The position numbers were made by a program, and so were the translations under genes. A DNA stretch of 64,000 nucleotides from NCBI GenBank assembly GCA_009838735.1, contig VXQZ01000037.1, forward strand, positions 22,127 through 86,126. The letters run 5' to 3'. A model generated the notes under the pieces. The model saw only the letters and a list, made by a program, of their open reading frames with translations, did not search any database and was not told the origin of the DNA. This document shows, piece by piece, positions 1 through 10,185 of the stretch. This DNA is from Chloroflexota bacterium (GTDB taxonomy: Bacteria > Chloroflexota > Dehalococcoidia > Bin125). Each line of letters starts with the position of its first letter. Within the stretch, counting starts at the first letter, position 1.

Positions 1-96
<96 letters not shown>

Positions 97-256
97 CCGC
101 CGACCAGCCCGACCAACCGGACAATCGGGAGAGTCGGAAGTCGGCCGCCGGACCGACGCCGAGCCCGCGGCCGAACCGGCAGAGCGCGGACGCGGCGGGG
201 GCCGCCGCTCGGGTGGCGCCTCCGAGCAACCCCAGCGACGCAGCACGATCTTCGGC

Positions 257-862
257 ATGCCGCGCATGACCGTCGCCCTGCTTGGCGGTCTCCTGGTGGC
301 CATGATCGCCGTCTTCGCCATGCAGCTCATCTTCCCGCCCGACGACGTCATCGAAGTCCAGGGCGTCCAGGTGTATCCCGACCAGGGCCGGCGCCACCTG
401 GACGAGGGCGAAACGTTCGACGCCTACAACTCCTCCCTGCCCACTTCCGGTCCGCAACAGGCGGAGTCCCCGCCGGCAGACGTCTACCTGCCCGACGACG
501 AGTTCATCCCCGAGCCGGCCGAGATGCTTCCCCTGCTGGAACGCGGCGGCATCGTGATCTATTACGATCCCGATTCCTACACCGACGCTGACGATCCGAG
601 CGGATTGCTGGGCGCGATGGTCAGCCTACGCCAGTTCCGCGAGCGCCTCGCCGTCGTGCCGATCGCGGGACTGGCTGACCAGCACCAGGGAGCAACCATC
701 GTCGCCGTCGCCTGGCGAACCCTGTTGCCTATCGCCCAGTGGGACGCCGACGGCAACGAGCAGCTCACCGCCTTCATGCAGAACGCTCCCGAGGGCTACT
801 ACGATCGCTACCGCCTCGAGCGCGGCGATTCGACCATCTCCGCGGGAACATCTTCAGAATGA
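257..862 (+). CDS. DUF3105-like membrane-anchored protein; frame is open upstream to at least position 101, so the N-terminus is probably longer and truncated
   Basis: TM segment VALLGGLLVAMIAVFAMQLIF; PTSGPQ and LLERGGIVIYYDPD resemble DUF3105 motifs; in-frame R/G/E/P-rich N-terminal extension. Confidence 0.6.
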   Translation: MPRMTVALLGGLLVAMIAVFAMQLIFPPDDVIEVQGVQVYPDQGRRHLDEGETFDAYNSSLPTSGPQQAESPPADVYLPDDEFIPEPAEMLPLLERGGIVIYYDPDSYTDADDPSGLLGAMVSLRQFRERLAVVPIAGLADQHQGATIVAVAWRTLLPIAQWDADGNEQLTAFMQNAPEGYYDRYRLERGDSTISAGTSSE

Positions 863-1431
863 GCCCCGCCATCTCCCGACGCCTGGTCGGTTTGCTGCTC
901 GCTGGCGCTGCCTTGACACTCCTTGCCTGTGGCGGAGGCTCCGGTGCGACCGGATCGTGGGTCGACATCCGCGACCGTCCCGAACTCGAGATCTACGACA
1001 ACGAACACACGACCGGCCAACAGATCCACCTCATCGCCGGTCAAACCGCTGACTACACCGTCATCCCTCCCTACGCGGAAGAGCACTCTCCAATCCCGCA
1101 ACCCTGTGGCGCGTACGGAGCGACGCCCACATTCGAAATGGTCGTTCACGCCATGGAGCACGGCGCCGTGGCAGTCTGGTATGCGCCCGACCGGCTTGGC
1201 GCAGATGGAGTTGAAGAACTGACGGCGATTACGGCGAAGCACTTCGAGGACGGCCACTACGTCATTCAGGCGCCCTATGGCGGCCTCGACTCCCCCGTCA
1301 TGCTCATCGCCTGGGGCGTCCGACTCCCGCTGGAAGATGTCGAGGAACGAGCCATCGACCAGTTCTTCGACGAGTTCCACGACGACGCTCCCGAACCGCT
1401 CGCCGCCGGCGGCTGCCCCACAGCGCGCTAG
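859..1431 (+). CDS. DUF3105-like lipoprotein
   Basis: Start overlaps previous stop (ATGA); lipobox LTLLACGGG; VVHAMEHGAVAVWYAPD resembles the DUF3105 EHG motif. Confidence 0.65.
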   Translation: MSPAISRRLVGLLLAGAALTLLACGGGSGATGSWVDIRDRPELEIYDNEHTTGQQIHLIAGQTADYTVIPPYAEEHSPIPQPCGAYGATPTFEMVVHAMEHGAVAVWYAPDRLGADGVEELTAITAKHFEDGHYVIQAPYGGLDSPVMLIAWGVRLPLEDVEERAIDQFFDEFHDDAPEPLAAGGCPTAR

Positions 1432-1455
1432 CGATCTGCGCCTACAATCTCAACC

Positions 1456-2904
1456 GTGACCAACACGCACCCCCTTGACCCCATCTTCTTCCCCCGCGGC
1501 GTCGCAGTCGTGGGAGCCTCGCGTGGAAATGCCGGAAATCGTGGACCGGGCGGATGGCTGCAGTCGCTCAAGGACGCCGGCCAACCGAACATCTATCCCG
1601 TCAATCCCCGCGCTGGCGAAATCGAGGATCTCCCCGCTTACGCCCGCCTCACCGACATTCCCGGGCCGGTCGACCACGTGATCAGCGCCATTCCGGCGGC
1701 CTACGTCCTCGACATGCTCGAAGACGCCTCTGCCAAGGGTGTGCGGTCCATCCACCTGTTCACGGCTGGCTTCGCCGAAACGGGCATCGCCGACCGATTG
1801 CAACTTCAGCACCAGCTCAAATCGAGGGCCAACGAGCTCGGCATCCGCCTGATCGGTCCCAACTGCATGGGCCTCTATGTGCCCGCCGGCAAGGTCTCCT
1901 TCTCCCAGCAACTGCCCACCGAGTCCGGCCCGGTCGCCTTTTTCTCACAGTCCGGCACCAACGCCAGCGACGCCACCTATAACGGAGCGCTGCGCGGCCT
2001 TCGGTTCTCCAAAGTCGTCTCGTTCGGCAACGCGATCGACGTCTCCGCCGCCGAACTCATTGACTACGCCGCCGCCGACCCCAACACCGAGATCATCGGC
2101 GCCTACATCGAAGGCATGACTGACGCCCGCGACTTTTTCCAATCCCTGCGCAGCGCCGCCGCCTCGAAGCCAGTCGCCATCCTCAAGGGCGGACTGCTGC
2201 CCTCCGGCGGACGCGCCACGCAATCCCACACCGCTTCACTCGCGGGCTCTGGCCAGATCTGGTCTGCCGCCGCCCGACAGACCAACGCCGTCCTCGTCCA
2301 CAACATGCAGGAAATGGTCGATGTGCTCGTCGGCTGGCGATTCGGCGCCGTGCCTGCCGGACCCAGGATCGGTCTGGTCGTCGGAGGCGGTGGGATCTCA
2401 GTTCAGGGCGCTGACGACGTCGAGCGCGAGGGACTCCAGTTGCCACCGCTGCAGGACCATACGCTCAAACGCCTGGCCGACGTCACCCCCGTCGCCGGTA
2501 CCGGCATCCGCAATCCCGTCGATACGATGTCGCTCTGGGACGGCCAGAAAGTCCGGCCGACGCTCGATGCGGTCGCTGAGGATCCGAGCATCGATGCAAT
2601 CATCGTGCAAGTGGGAATGAACTGGGGAATCGGATTCTTCGGCGATGAACAGATGGACCATCGCCGAAGAATGATCTCCGAGATCGCCGAGGCCCGCGAG
2701 AGACACGGCATCGCCATCGCATTGGTCGTCCCGATCAGCATGGATCACCGCCACGGTGGCTCCAACGCCGAACTGGCCCGCATGATCTCCGATGCCGGCC
2801 TGCCGCTCTACTACAACATCCGCGACGCCGCCCGAGCAATGAAACGTCTCCTCACCTGGAACACCCGCCAAACAGAGCGACTGGCCGAGAGAGCAGGATC
2901 ATGA
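1456..2904 (+). CDS. CoA-binding protein / NDP-forming acyl-CoA synthetase alpha subunit (no ATP-grasp domain)
   Basis: FFPRGVAVVGASRGNAGNRG, FTAGFAETG, LIGPNCMGLY, FFSQSGTNA. Confidence 0.85.
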   Translation: MTNTHPLDPIFFPRGVAVVGASRGNAGNRGPGGWLQSLKDAGQPNIYPVNPRAGEIEDLPAYARLTDIPGPVDHVISAIPAAYVLDMLEDASAKGVRSIHLFTAGFAETGIADRLQLQHQLKSRANELGIRLIGPNCMGLYVPAGKVSFSQQLPTESGPVAFFSQSGTNASDATYNGALRGLRFSKVVSFGNAIDVSAAELIDYAAADPNTEIIGAYIEGMTDARDFFQSLRSAAASKPVAILKGGLLPSGGRATQSHTASLAGSGQIWSAAARQTNAVLVHNMQEMVDVLVGWRFGAVPAGPRIGLVVGGGGISVQGADDVEREGLQLPPLQDHTLKRLADVTPVAGTGIRNPVDTMSLWDGQKVRPTLDAVAEDPSIDAIIVQVGMNWGIGFFGDEQMDHRRRMISEIAEARERHGIAIALVVPISMDHRHGGSNAELARMISDAGLPLYYNIRDAARAMKRLLTWNTRQTERLAERAGS

Positions 2905-3527
2905 ACAACCGGACCACCGACATCTACGAAGTCATGCAGACCCAGCGCGCCATCCGCCGCTGGACCGACGAACCGGTCGACCGCGAAACAATCGAGAGAA
3001 TCATTCAGGCTGGCTGCTGGGCGCCCAGCGGCAGCAACTCCCAGCCTTGGGGATTCCTCGTCGTCACCGACGACGGCATCCGCGAGCGGCTCGCCGCCGC
3101 CATCCGAGACATGTTCAGCTCCCGATTCACCGGCGACATGCCCAATCCCGACGACATCGACGATCCCACGACGCGCCGAATGATGCGCGGCGCATTCAAC
3201 CTGTTCGACAACTTCGCAGCCGCGCCCGTCTGGATCATCCCCTGCCTCGTCCGCGTCCAGTCGCCCGCGCCCGAGGGGTTGCTGGCTGGCAGCAGCATCT
3301 ACCCCAGCATTCAGAACATGATGCTCGCCGCCCGCGCCGAAGGCCTCGGCACCGTTCTCACCACCCCGCAGGACGGCATCATGGACCAACTCCGCGAAGA
3401 ACTGCGAATCCCCGACAACGCCACCCCGGTCGCCATGATCCCTATGGGCCATCCCAACGCCAACTTCGGCCCCGTCACCCGCCAACCCCTCGACAACTTC
3501 CTCCACTGGAACGGCTGGAACGACTGA
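2901..3527 (+). CDS. Nitroreductase family protein
   Basis: MQTQRAIRRWTDEPVDRETIERIIQAGCWAPSGSNSQPWGFLVV; ATGA overlap with upstream CDS. Confidence 0.88.
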   Translation: MNNRTTDIYEVMQTQRAIRRWTDEPVDRETIERIIQAGCWAPSGSNSQPWGFLVVTDDGIRERLAAAIRDMFSSRFTGDMPNPDDIDDPTTRRMMRGAFNLFDNFAAAPVWIIPCLVRVQSPAPEGLLAGSSIYPSIQNMMLAARAEGLGTVLTTPQDGIMDQLREELRIPDNATPVAMIPMGHPNANFGPVTRQPLDNFLHWNGWND

Positions 3528-3574
3528 CCGCCTATCCCTCGAAGACCCATCGTATCCCCCGCTCCGTACTCCTT

Positions 3575-3622
3575 TCTCCCCCCGCGAAGCGGGGGGAGAT
3601 GCCGAAGGCAGAGGGGGGTTCC
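3575..3622. repeat. Palindromic intergenic repeat, family 1
   Basis: Perfect 11-bp stem TCTCCCCCCGC-GAA-GCGGGGGGAGA followed by TGCCGAAGGCAGAGGGGG; related copy at 6582-6620. Confidence 0.8.
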
Positions 3623-3775
3623 TACGAGACGCCAATCACAGTTGAGCGGACAAGGAAGAGCACCGCTTCACACTCTCTGCCTGATACCATCAGAACATAT
3701 GCGCTCTCACAGTATGATTCCGCAACCCGCCCTAAGTGCCGGCATGCGCTACCCGCCCCGCGAAGCTCGCGCTTC

Positions 3776-3990
3776 TCGAACACCGCTCACCCCCCGCACA
3801 ACACCGCACACCCCCTTCCTCACCGACACATCATCGACCAGATCCCGCCGAGATCCGTCCAACATCGTCCAAAATCGAACAAATCCGAACAACACCGACC
3901 TTCCAACACCGACCAAACCTAACCACTTCAACCACACGATCTCCTGCAAAACACTGGAGATCGTCTATTTTCCGCCTCCAGACAAAAAAC
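3776..3990 (-). repeat. Phased 10-bp element, copy A (hairpin box plus TTCGG array)
   Basis: Minus strand CGATCTCCAGTGTTTTGCAGGAGATCG (8-bp stem, box 3946-3959); CG dinucleotides at 3846, 3856, 3866, 3876, 3886, 3896, then a 14-bp step to 3910. Confidence 0.75.
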
Positions 3991-4025
3991 AACCCCAACC
4001 ACCTGAAACGACGAGAACACCTGTT

Positions 4026-4673
<648 letters not shown>

Positions 4674-4684
4674 GGAGTCCGAAC

Positions 4685-5617
4685 ATGCCCGACTCATCCC
4701 GCGACCAGTTGATCGGCTTCATCGGCACCGGCAACATCGGCAACCCGATGGCCCGCAACTTAATCGAGGCCGGTCATCAACTGGTCATCTACGATCTGCG
4801 CCCCGAGGTCATGGAGAACCTCCTGGAACTGGGCGCCGAGTCCGCCAAAAGCTGCGCCGAGGTTGCCTCCCGCTGTTCCGTCGTCTTCAGCTCGCTCCCC
4901 GGACCGCCCGAGATCGAAGCGGCGATCACCAGCGAGGATGGCATTCTGGCCGGCGCCTCGCCTGGCGACATCCATGTCGATCTCAGCAGTAACTCGATCA
5001 CCACCGTCCGACGCCTGGCCCAGATTGAGGCAGCCGCCGGCGTCAGCTACATCGACGCACCGGTCACCGGCGGGGTCCCCGGAGCTGAGTCGGGCACCCT
5101 GACCGTACTCGGCAGCGGCGACGCCGACGCATTCGAGCGCGTCCGCCCGCTGCTCGATCCCATCGGATCCAACATCTTCCACCTGGGTGAGGCCGGCGCG
5201 GGTTGCCTGTTCAAGCTGCTCAACAATGTGATCATCCTCTGCGGCAACCAGATCGTGCAGGAAGCCCTCGTCCTCGGAACCAAGGCCGGACTGGACCCTG
5301 AGGATCTCGTCGAGAAGCTGCGCCTGGGTACCGCCCGACCGTACATGGGTCTCGCTCCCTACCTGCTTGGCAAGCGCTTCGACAATCCGTCGTTCACGCT
5401 CAGGCTGGCCGAGAAGGACGTCTCCCTGGCGATTGAGGCCGCCCGTGCCAACCAGGTGCCGATGCCCGTCGCCAATGCAGCCCACCAGACCTACCTCCGC
5501 GCCCTCAGCGCCGGCCTCGGCGAACAGTCCTTCCTCGCTACCCTCCAGGCCATCGAAGCCGCCGCCGGCCACGAAATCCCAACGATCCAGATCGAGGGAG
5601 GCGGCGCTTCGCTGTAA
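4685..5617 (+). CDS. NAD(P)-dependent 3-hydroxyisobutyrate dehydrogenase-like oxidoreductase
   Basis: IGFIGTGNIGNPMARNLIEAGH, VDAPVTGGVPGAESGTL, GAGCLFKLLNN. Confidence 0.88.
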   Translation: MPDSSRDQLIGFIGTGNIGNPMARNLIEAGHQLVIYDLRPEVMENLLELGAESAKSCAEVASRCSVVFSSLPGPPEIEAAITSEDGILAGASPGDIHVDLSSNSITTVRRLAQIEAAAGVSYIDAPVTGGVPGAESGTLTVLGSGDADAFERVRPLLDPIGSNIFHLGEAGAGCLFKLLNNVIILCGNQIVQEALVLGTKAGLDPEDLVEKLRLGTARPYMGLAPYLLGKRFDNPSFTLRLAEKDVSLAIEAARANQVPMPVANAAHQTYLRALSAGLGEQSFLATLQAIEAAAGHEIPTIQIEGGGASL

Positions 5618-5670
5618 CTCCTCTCAGGCTCCGCTACACGCGGGTACCCGCCCGTCCTAAGGCTGTGACC

Positions 5671-6615
5671 ATGACCGAATCATCCCGCGATCAACTCATC
5701 GGCTTCATCGGAACCGGCAACATCGGCAACCCGATGGCCAGACAGCTCATTCGAGGCGGTCATCAGCTCGTTGTCTTCGATCTGCGAGCCGAGGCGATGG
5801 AAAACCTGCTCGAGCTCGGGGCGGAACCGGCGTCCAGCGCCGCCGAGGTCGCGTCGCGCTGCTCGGTCGTCTTCATCTCGCTGCCGGGCCCGCCCCAGAT
5901 CGAAGCCGCGACCGCCGGTCCCGAGGGCATCCTCGCCGGAGCGTCGACCGGAGACATCCACGTCGACCTCAGCACGAACTCGCTTCGCGGCGTGCAACGA
6001 ATCGTCGGCCTGGAGACCGATGCGGGAGTCATCCACATCGACGCCCCGGTCACCGGCGGCGTCGGACGAGCCGGAGAGGGCACGCTGACCATCTACGGCA
6101 GCGGAGATGCCGAGACGTTCGAGCGCGTCCGTCCCCTCCTCGATCACATCGGGACGAATGTGTTCCACCTTGGCGATGCCGGCATGGGCTGCCTCTACAA
6201 GCTGGTCAACAACGTGATCGTGCTTTCAGGTCACATGATCGTTCAGGAGGCACTCGTGCTCGGGGCGAAGGCCGGACTCGACGTACCCGATCTGGTCGAG
6301 AAACTCCGGCTCGGCACCGCCCGGCCTTACATGGGCCTCGTCGACCACTTCCTCGCCAAGCAGTGGGAGAACCCGCCCTCAACGATGGTCATCGCCGAGA
6401 AGGACGTCCGGCTCGCATTGGAACTTGCCCGCGAGCAGCAGGTCGCCATGCCCGTCGCCAACGCCGTCCATCAGACCTACCTGTCAGCCCTCGCCGCCGG
6501 ATTCGACGACCTCCACCACTACAGCACCATCGACATCCTCGAAGCCGCCGCCGGAATCAGAATTCCATCCATATCTCCCCCGCTCCCCCTCGCAGGGGGA
6601 GCTGCCGAAGGCTGA
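5671..6615 (+). CDS. NAD(P)-dependent 3-hydroxyisobutyrate dehydrogenase-like oxidoreductase, tandem paralog
   Basis: Nearly co-linear with 4685-5617; C-terminus encoded by a palindromic repeat; GTG start at 5665 also possible. Confidence 0.86.
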   Translation: MTESSRDQLIGFIGTGNIGNPMARQLIRGGHQLVVFDLRAEAMENLLELGAEPASSAAEVASRCSVVFISLPGPPQIEAATAGPEGILAGASTGDIHVDLSTNSLRGVQRIVGLETDAGVIHIDAPVTGGVGRAGEGTLTIYGSGDAETFERVRPLLDHIGTNVFHLGDAGMGCLYKLVNNVIVLSGHMIVQEALVLGAKAGLDVPDLVEKLRLGTARPYMGLVDHFLAKQWENPPSTMVIAEKDVRLALELAREQQVAMPVANAVHQTYLSALAAGFDDLHHYSTIDILEAAAGIRIPSISPPLPLAGGAAEG

Positions 6616-6620
6616 GGGGG
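6582..6620. repeat. Palindromic repeat, family 1 (second copy)
   Basis: GCTCCCCCT-CGC-AGGGGGAGC plus TGCCGAAGGCTGAGGGGG. Confidence 0.8.
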
Positions 6621-6640
6621 TCCCTCCGACCAGAGCGCAA

Positions 6641-8164
6641 TCACCACGCATCCACCGGATGCTTCTTCACCGGAGACAACGGCGCCCTCGGTGTCATCCG
6701 CAACATTGAGATCAGCACATCCCGTGTCTCCTCCGGCGCAATCACATCGTCGAACTCATACCGCCGACCCGCGTTGATTGCCGAGTTCCGTTCCCGCATC
6801 TCCGTCGCCCACTCGTCACGAATTCGCTTGGCCTCGGCCGGATCTCGTTGCTCGACCTCGCGGATCTCGTCGCGATTGACCAGCAGCGACGCGCCTTCCA
6901 GGCCCATTCCGCCCGACTCCGCCGTCGGCCAGGCCAGCCGAATGTCTCGCGGCGCATATGAGTTGCCCATCGCCGCCGGTCCTAGACCGTAGGCCTTGCG
7001 CAGCTGGATCGTGTAGAGCGGCACCGTCCGATTCTGGTGCGCAATGATCGGCCGCGCGTGATGCCGAGCGATGCCCGCCTCTTCCGCCGGCCTCCCGACC
7101 ATGTAGCCCGGATTGTCGACCAGCGAGACCATCGCAATCTCATGTGCATCGCAGAGCTGGATGAACCGAGCGATCTTGTCGGAAGCGTCAGAGTCGATTG
7201 CTCCGGCAATCACGGAAAGCGGCTGGTTGGCGATGATTCCCACCGATCGCCCGCCCAATCGGGCCAGCGCCGTGATCAGCTGGGGCGCCCACGTGGGGCG
7301 CAGCTCAAACACCGTGTCGCGGTCCATGATCGCCCGGATCACGCGCCGCATGTCATAGGCGCGACGCCGATTCGACGGAACGATCCCACGAATCCGCTCG
7401 GACCAGGGATCGGGCTCGCCCTCGGGCAGGTCGTAGAGGAAGTAGCGCAGGTACTGGCCGGCCGCATCGATCGCCTCGGCCTCGGTCTCGACCATCAGAT
7501 CGATCCCGCCGACGCGGTCGTGCATCTCCGCCGGCCCGATCTCGTCGGGCGTCAGCTTCAGCCCCATCGCCCCTTCGACCAGCGGCGGCCCGCCCATGCC
7601 GATCGCCGAGTCCCGCGTCGCCACAATGAAGTCGGACAGACCCGCAATCGAAGCATTGCCTGCAAACGAGCGTCCCGACACCACCGATACGGTCGGCACC
7701 CAGCCCGAGAGCACAGCCATTCCATCGAAGGTGCCCCAGCGCCCAGTCATCCCTCGTTGCGAGCCAGCCAGGTCATGGGCTCGAGCGCCGCCGCCGTCGG
7801 CAAAGGTGACCAATGGCCAGCGACGATCATGAACGAGCTCCAACAACCGGTCGAACTTGCCGTGATTAAGCGCCGTCTGCGTCCCGCCCTGGACCGTGTA
7901 GTCGTAGGAGGCGATCCCAACCGGATGCCCTTCTACCTTGCCGAATCCCTGCACCAGCCCGTCGGCAGGACCATTCATCGACTTGTTCGCGGGAATCGCG
8001 AGCACGCCGTATTCGACGAAGCTTCCCTCGTCCAACACCATCTCGATCCGCTCGCGGGCCGTGAACTTCTCCTTCGCATGGACCCTCGCCACGGCGTCCG
8101 GCCGCGAGGCGTCCATCGCGCCCGCCCGAGCCTCAAGCACTTCCTGAATGACGTCTTCATCCAT
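6641..8164 (-). CDS. Acyl-CoA carboxylase carboxyltransferase (propionyl-CoA carboxylase beta-like)
   Basis: ARVHAKEKFTARERIEMVLDEGSFVEYG; YDYTVQGGTQTALNHGKFDRLLELV; VDNPGYMVGRPAEEAGIARHHARP. Confidence 0.88.
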   Translation of the reverse strand: MDEDVIQEVLEARAGAMDASRPDAVARVHAKEKFTARERIEMVLDEGSFVEYGVLAIPANKSMNGPADGLVQGFGKVEGHPVGIASYDYTVQGGTQTALNHGKFDRLLELVHDRRWPLVTFADGGGARAHDLAGSQRGMTGRWGTFDGMAVLSGWVPTVSVVSGRSFAGNASIAGLSDFIVATRDSAIGMGGPPLVEGAMGLKLTPDEIGPAEMHDRVGGIDLMVETEAEAIDAAGQYLRYFLYDLPEGEPDPWSERIRGIVPSNRRRAYDMRRVIRAIMDRDTVFELRPTWAPQLITALARLGGRSVGIIANQPLSVIAGAIDSDASDKIARFIQLCDAHEIAMVSLVDNPGYMVGRPAEEAGIARHHARPIIAHQNRTVPLYTIQLRKAYGLGPAAMGNSYAPRDIRLAWPTAESGGMGLEGASLLVNRDEIREVEQRDPAEAKRIRDEWATEMRERNSAINAGRRYEFDDVIAPEETRDVLISMLRMTPRAPLSPVKKHPVDAW

Positions 8165-8182
8165 GGGACCGTCCCCTCCGCT

Positions 8183-8204
8183 GATACCCTCCGCATACGG
8201 TATC
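8183..8204. promoter_or_regulatory. Inverted repeat in divergent promoter region
   Basis: GATACC-N10-GGTATC between divergent carboxyltransferase and acyl-CoA synthetase genes. Confidence 0.35.
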
Positions 8205-8250
8205 CGTTCACGTTCGAAACTCAGTCCAGGCCGGGATTTGGAGTTGGCAC

Positions 8251-10185
8251 ATGGCGTCGAATATTGATCTGGTCGGTCCGATCGTCCGAGAAATCCAACG
8301 CCGCTCGCTGGACGAGCCCGACGCGTTCTGGGCCGAGGCTGCAGCTCGGATTCCCTGGTTTCGTGAGTGGGACGAGGTCTTCGAATGGACGCCGGAGGAG
8401 ATTCCCGCATTCCGCTGGTACATCGGCGGCGAGACCAATCTCTCCTACGCCTGCCTCGATGCCCAGGTCGACAACGGCCACGGCGGACGCGCGGCGCTGA
8501 TCGCATTGGACGAGAACGGCGGGCAGCGGGTGTACACCTACGCCCAACTCCTCAGACAGGTCGAGCGCATGGCGGCCTCCCTGCGGGCGATCGGCATCGA
8601 GCGCGGCGACCGCGTCGCCGTTTATATGCCGACCAACTTCGAGGCAATCGCGCTGATGCTCGCCTGCGCCCGGATCGGCGCCGTTCACCTCGTCATATTC
8701 GCCGGCTTCGGCGCCGGCGCGATTGCTGAACGCGTCAAGTTGGCCGAGGCGAAAGCCATCTTCTGTACCGACTCCACCTACCGCCGCGGCCGCAACGTGC
8801 CGCTGGACCACTTCGTTCGCGGAGCGCTGGAGAACGAAGGCGCCGGTGAGATCGTCGAGACGGTCGTCGTAGAACGGCGGCTCGCCGATAGTCCCAATAT
8901 CGGTGGCGACAAGGAGATCAGCTGGGACGACTTCCTCGCCGCTGGAGACGGCGGCGACGGCTCGTGGGCGGCGATGGAAGCGAACGATCCCGCCTACATT
9001 CTGGCAACCTCCGGCACGACGGCCCGGCCCAAACTCTGCGTCCACACGCACGGCGGTTACCCGGTCTGGATTGCGAGCATGGCCGACTGGGTCTTCGACA
9101 TCCAGCCCGAAGATGTCTGGTGGGCGACCTCGGACATCGGCTGGGTCGTCGGACACTCCTACATCGTCTATGGTCCCCTGCTGGCTGGTGCAACGACGAT
9201 CGCGTTCGAAGGCGCGCTCGATTACCCCGACGTCGGCACCTTCTACAAAATTGTCGAGGATCACGGCGTCACAGGCATGTTCACCTCACCGACGGCGATC
9301 CGGCTGCTGATGCGATCCGGGACTGAGCCGGCGGAAGCCGTCGACATGTCCTCGCTGGTCCGAGTCTTCTCGGCCGGCGAAGTCTTGAATCCGCCGGCCT
9401 GGGAGTGGTTCCAGCACGAGATCTTCGGCGATCAGATTCCTGTCCTCGACCACATGTGGCAGACCGAGACCGGTGGACCAATCATCGGCAATCCCTACGG
9501 CATCCAGATGCTGCCGATCAAGCCAGGCTCCGCCGGCATCCCCCTGCCCGGAATCGAGGGCACGGTGCTCGACACCGACGGCGCCGAGCTGGCGGCCGAC
9601 GAGAAGGGCATCTTCGCGATCACGCGCCCATTCCCCGGCCTCACGGCGAGGCTCTGGGGAGAGCCCGAGCGCTATCAGACTGACTACTGGGGCAAGGTGC
9701 CGGGCAAGCAGGTCTACTTCACCGGCGACGCCACCTCGGTCGACGAGGACGGCTACGTCTGGTTCTCCGGCCGCGCAGACGAGATCATCAAGATCGCCGC
9801 GCACAGAATCGGCACGATCGAGGTCGAATCGGCCATCCTCCGACATCCCGGCGCGGCCGAGGCCGGCGTCACCGGCCGGCCCGACGAGCTGCGCGGGGAA
9901 GTCATCTCCGCCTTCGTGGTGCTCAAGGCCGGCTTCGAGCCCGGAGACGAACTCAAGACCGAGATCCTCCAGACGATCCGAGGTGAACTCGGTCCGGTCG
10001 CAGTGATCGGCGAGCTCAACTTCATCGACGCCTTGCCCAAGACACGCTCCGGCAAGATCATGCGCCGCGTCCTCAAGGCCGTCACCCTCGACACCGACCC
10101 CGGCGACATCTCCACGATCGAAGACGAGGGCTCCGTCGAAGACGCCCGCTCCGCCTGGGAACAGATGAAAGCAAGCATTCGGTGA
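8251..10185 (+). CDS. AMP-forming acyl-CoA synthetase (acetate/propionate-CoA ligase-like)
   Basis: YILATSGTTARPKLCVHTHGGY, WWATSDIGWVVGHSYIVYGPL, DALPKTRSGKIMRRVLKA. Confidence 0.92.
   Translation: MASNIDLVGPIVREIQRRSLDEPDAFWAEAAARIPWFREWDEVFEWTPEEIPAFRWYIGGETNLSYACLDAQVDNGHGGRAALIALDENGGQRVYTYAQLLRQVERMAASLRAIGIERGDRVAVYMPTNFEAIALMLACARIGAVHLVIFAGFGAGAIAERVKLAEAKAIFCTDSTYRRGRNVPLDHFVRGALENEGAGEIVETVVVERRLADSPNIGGDKEISWDDFLAAGDGGDGSWAAMEANDPAYILATSGTTARPKLCVHTHGGYPVWIASMADWVFDIQPEDVWWATSDIGWVVGHSYIVYGPLLAGATTIAFEGALDYPDVGTFYKIVEDHGVTGMFTSPTAIRLLMRSGTEPAEAVDMSSLVRVFSAGEVLNPPAWEWFQHEIFGDQIPVLDHMWQTETGGPIIGNPYGIQMLPIKPGSAGIPLPGIEGTVLDTDGAELAADEKGIFAITRPFPGLTARLWGEPERYQTDYWGKVPGKQVYFTGDATSVDEDGYVWFSGRADEIIKIAAHRIGTIEVESAILRHPGAAEAGVTGRPDELRGEVISAFVVLKAGFEPGDELKTEILQTIRGELGPVAVIGELNFIDALPKTRSGKIMRRVLKAVTLDTDPGDISTIEDEGSVEDARSAWEQMKASIR

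Noticed and set aside
6641-8506. Full-length 621-aa ORF call for the carboxyltransferase
   Set aside because: The extra N-terminus overlaps the divergent synthetase gene; family similarity begins near MDEDVIQEVLEARAGAMD at 8164.
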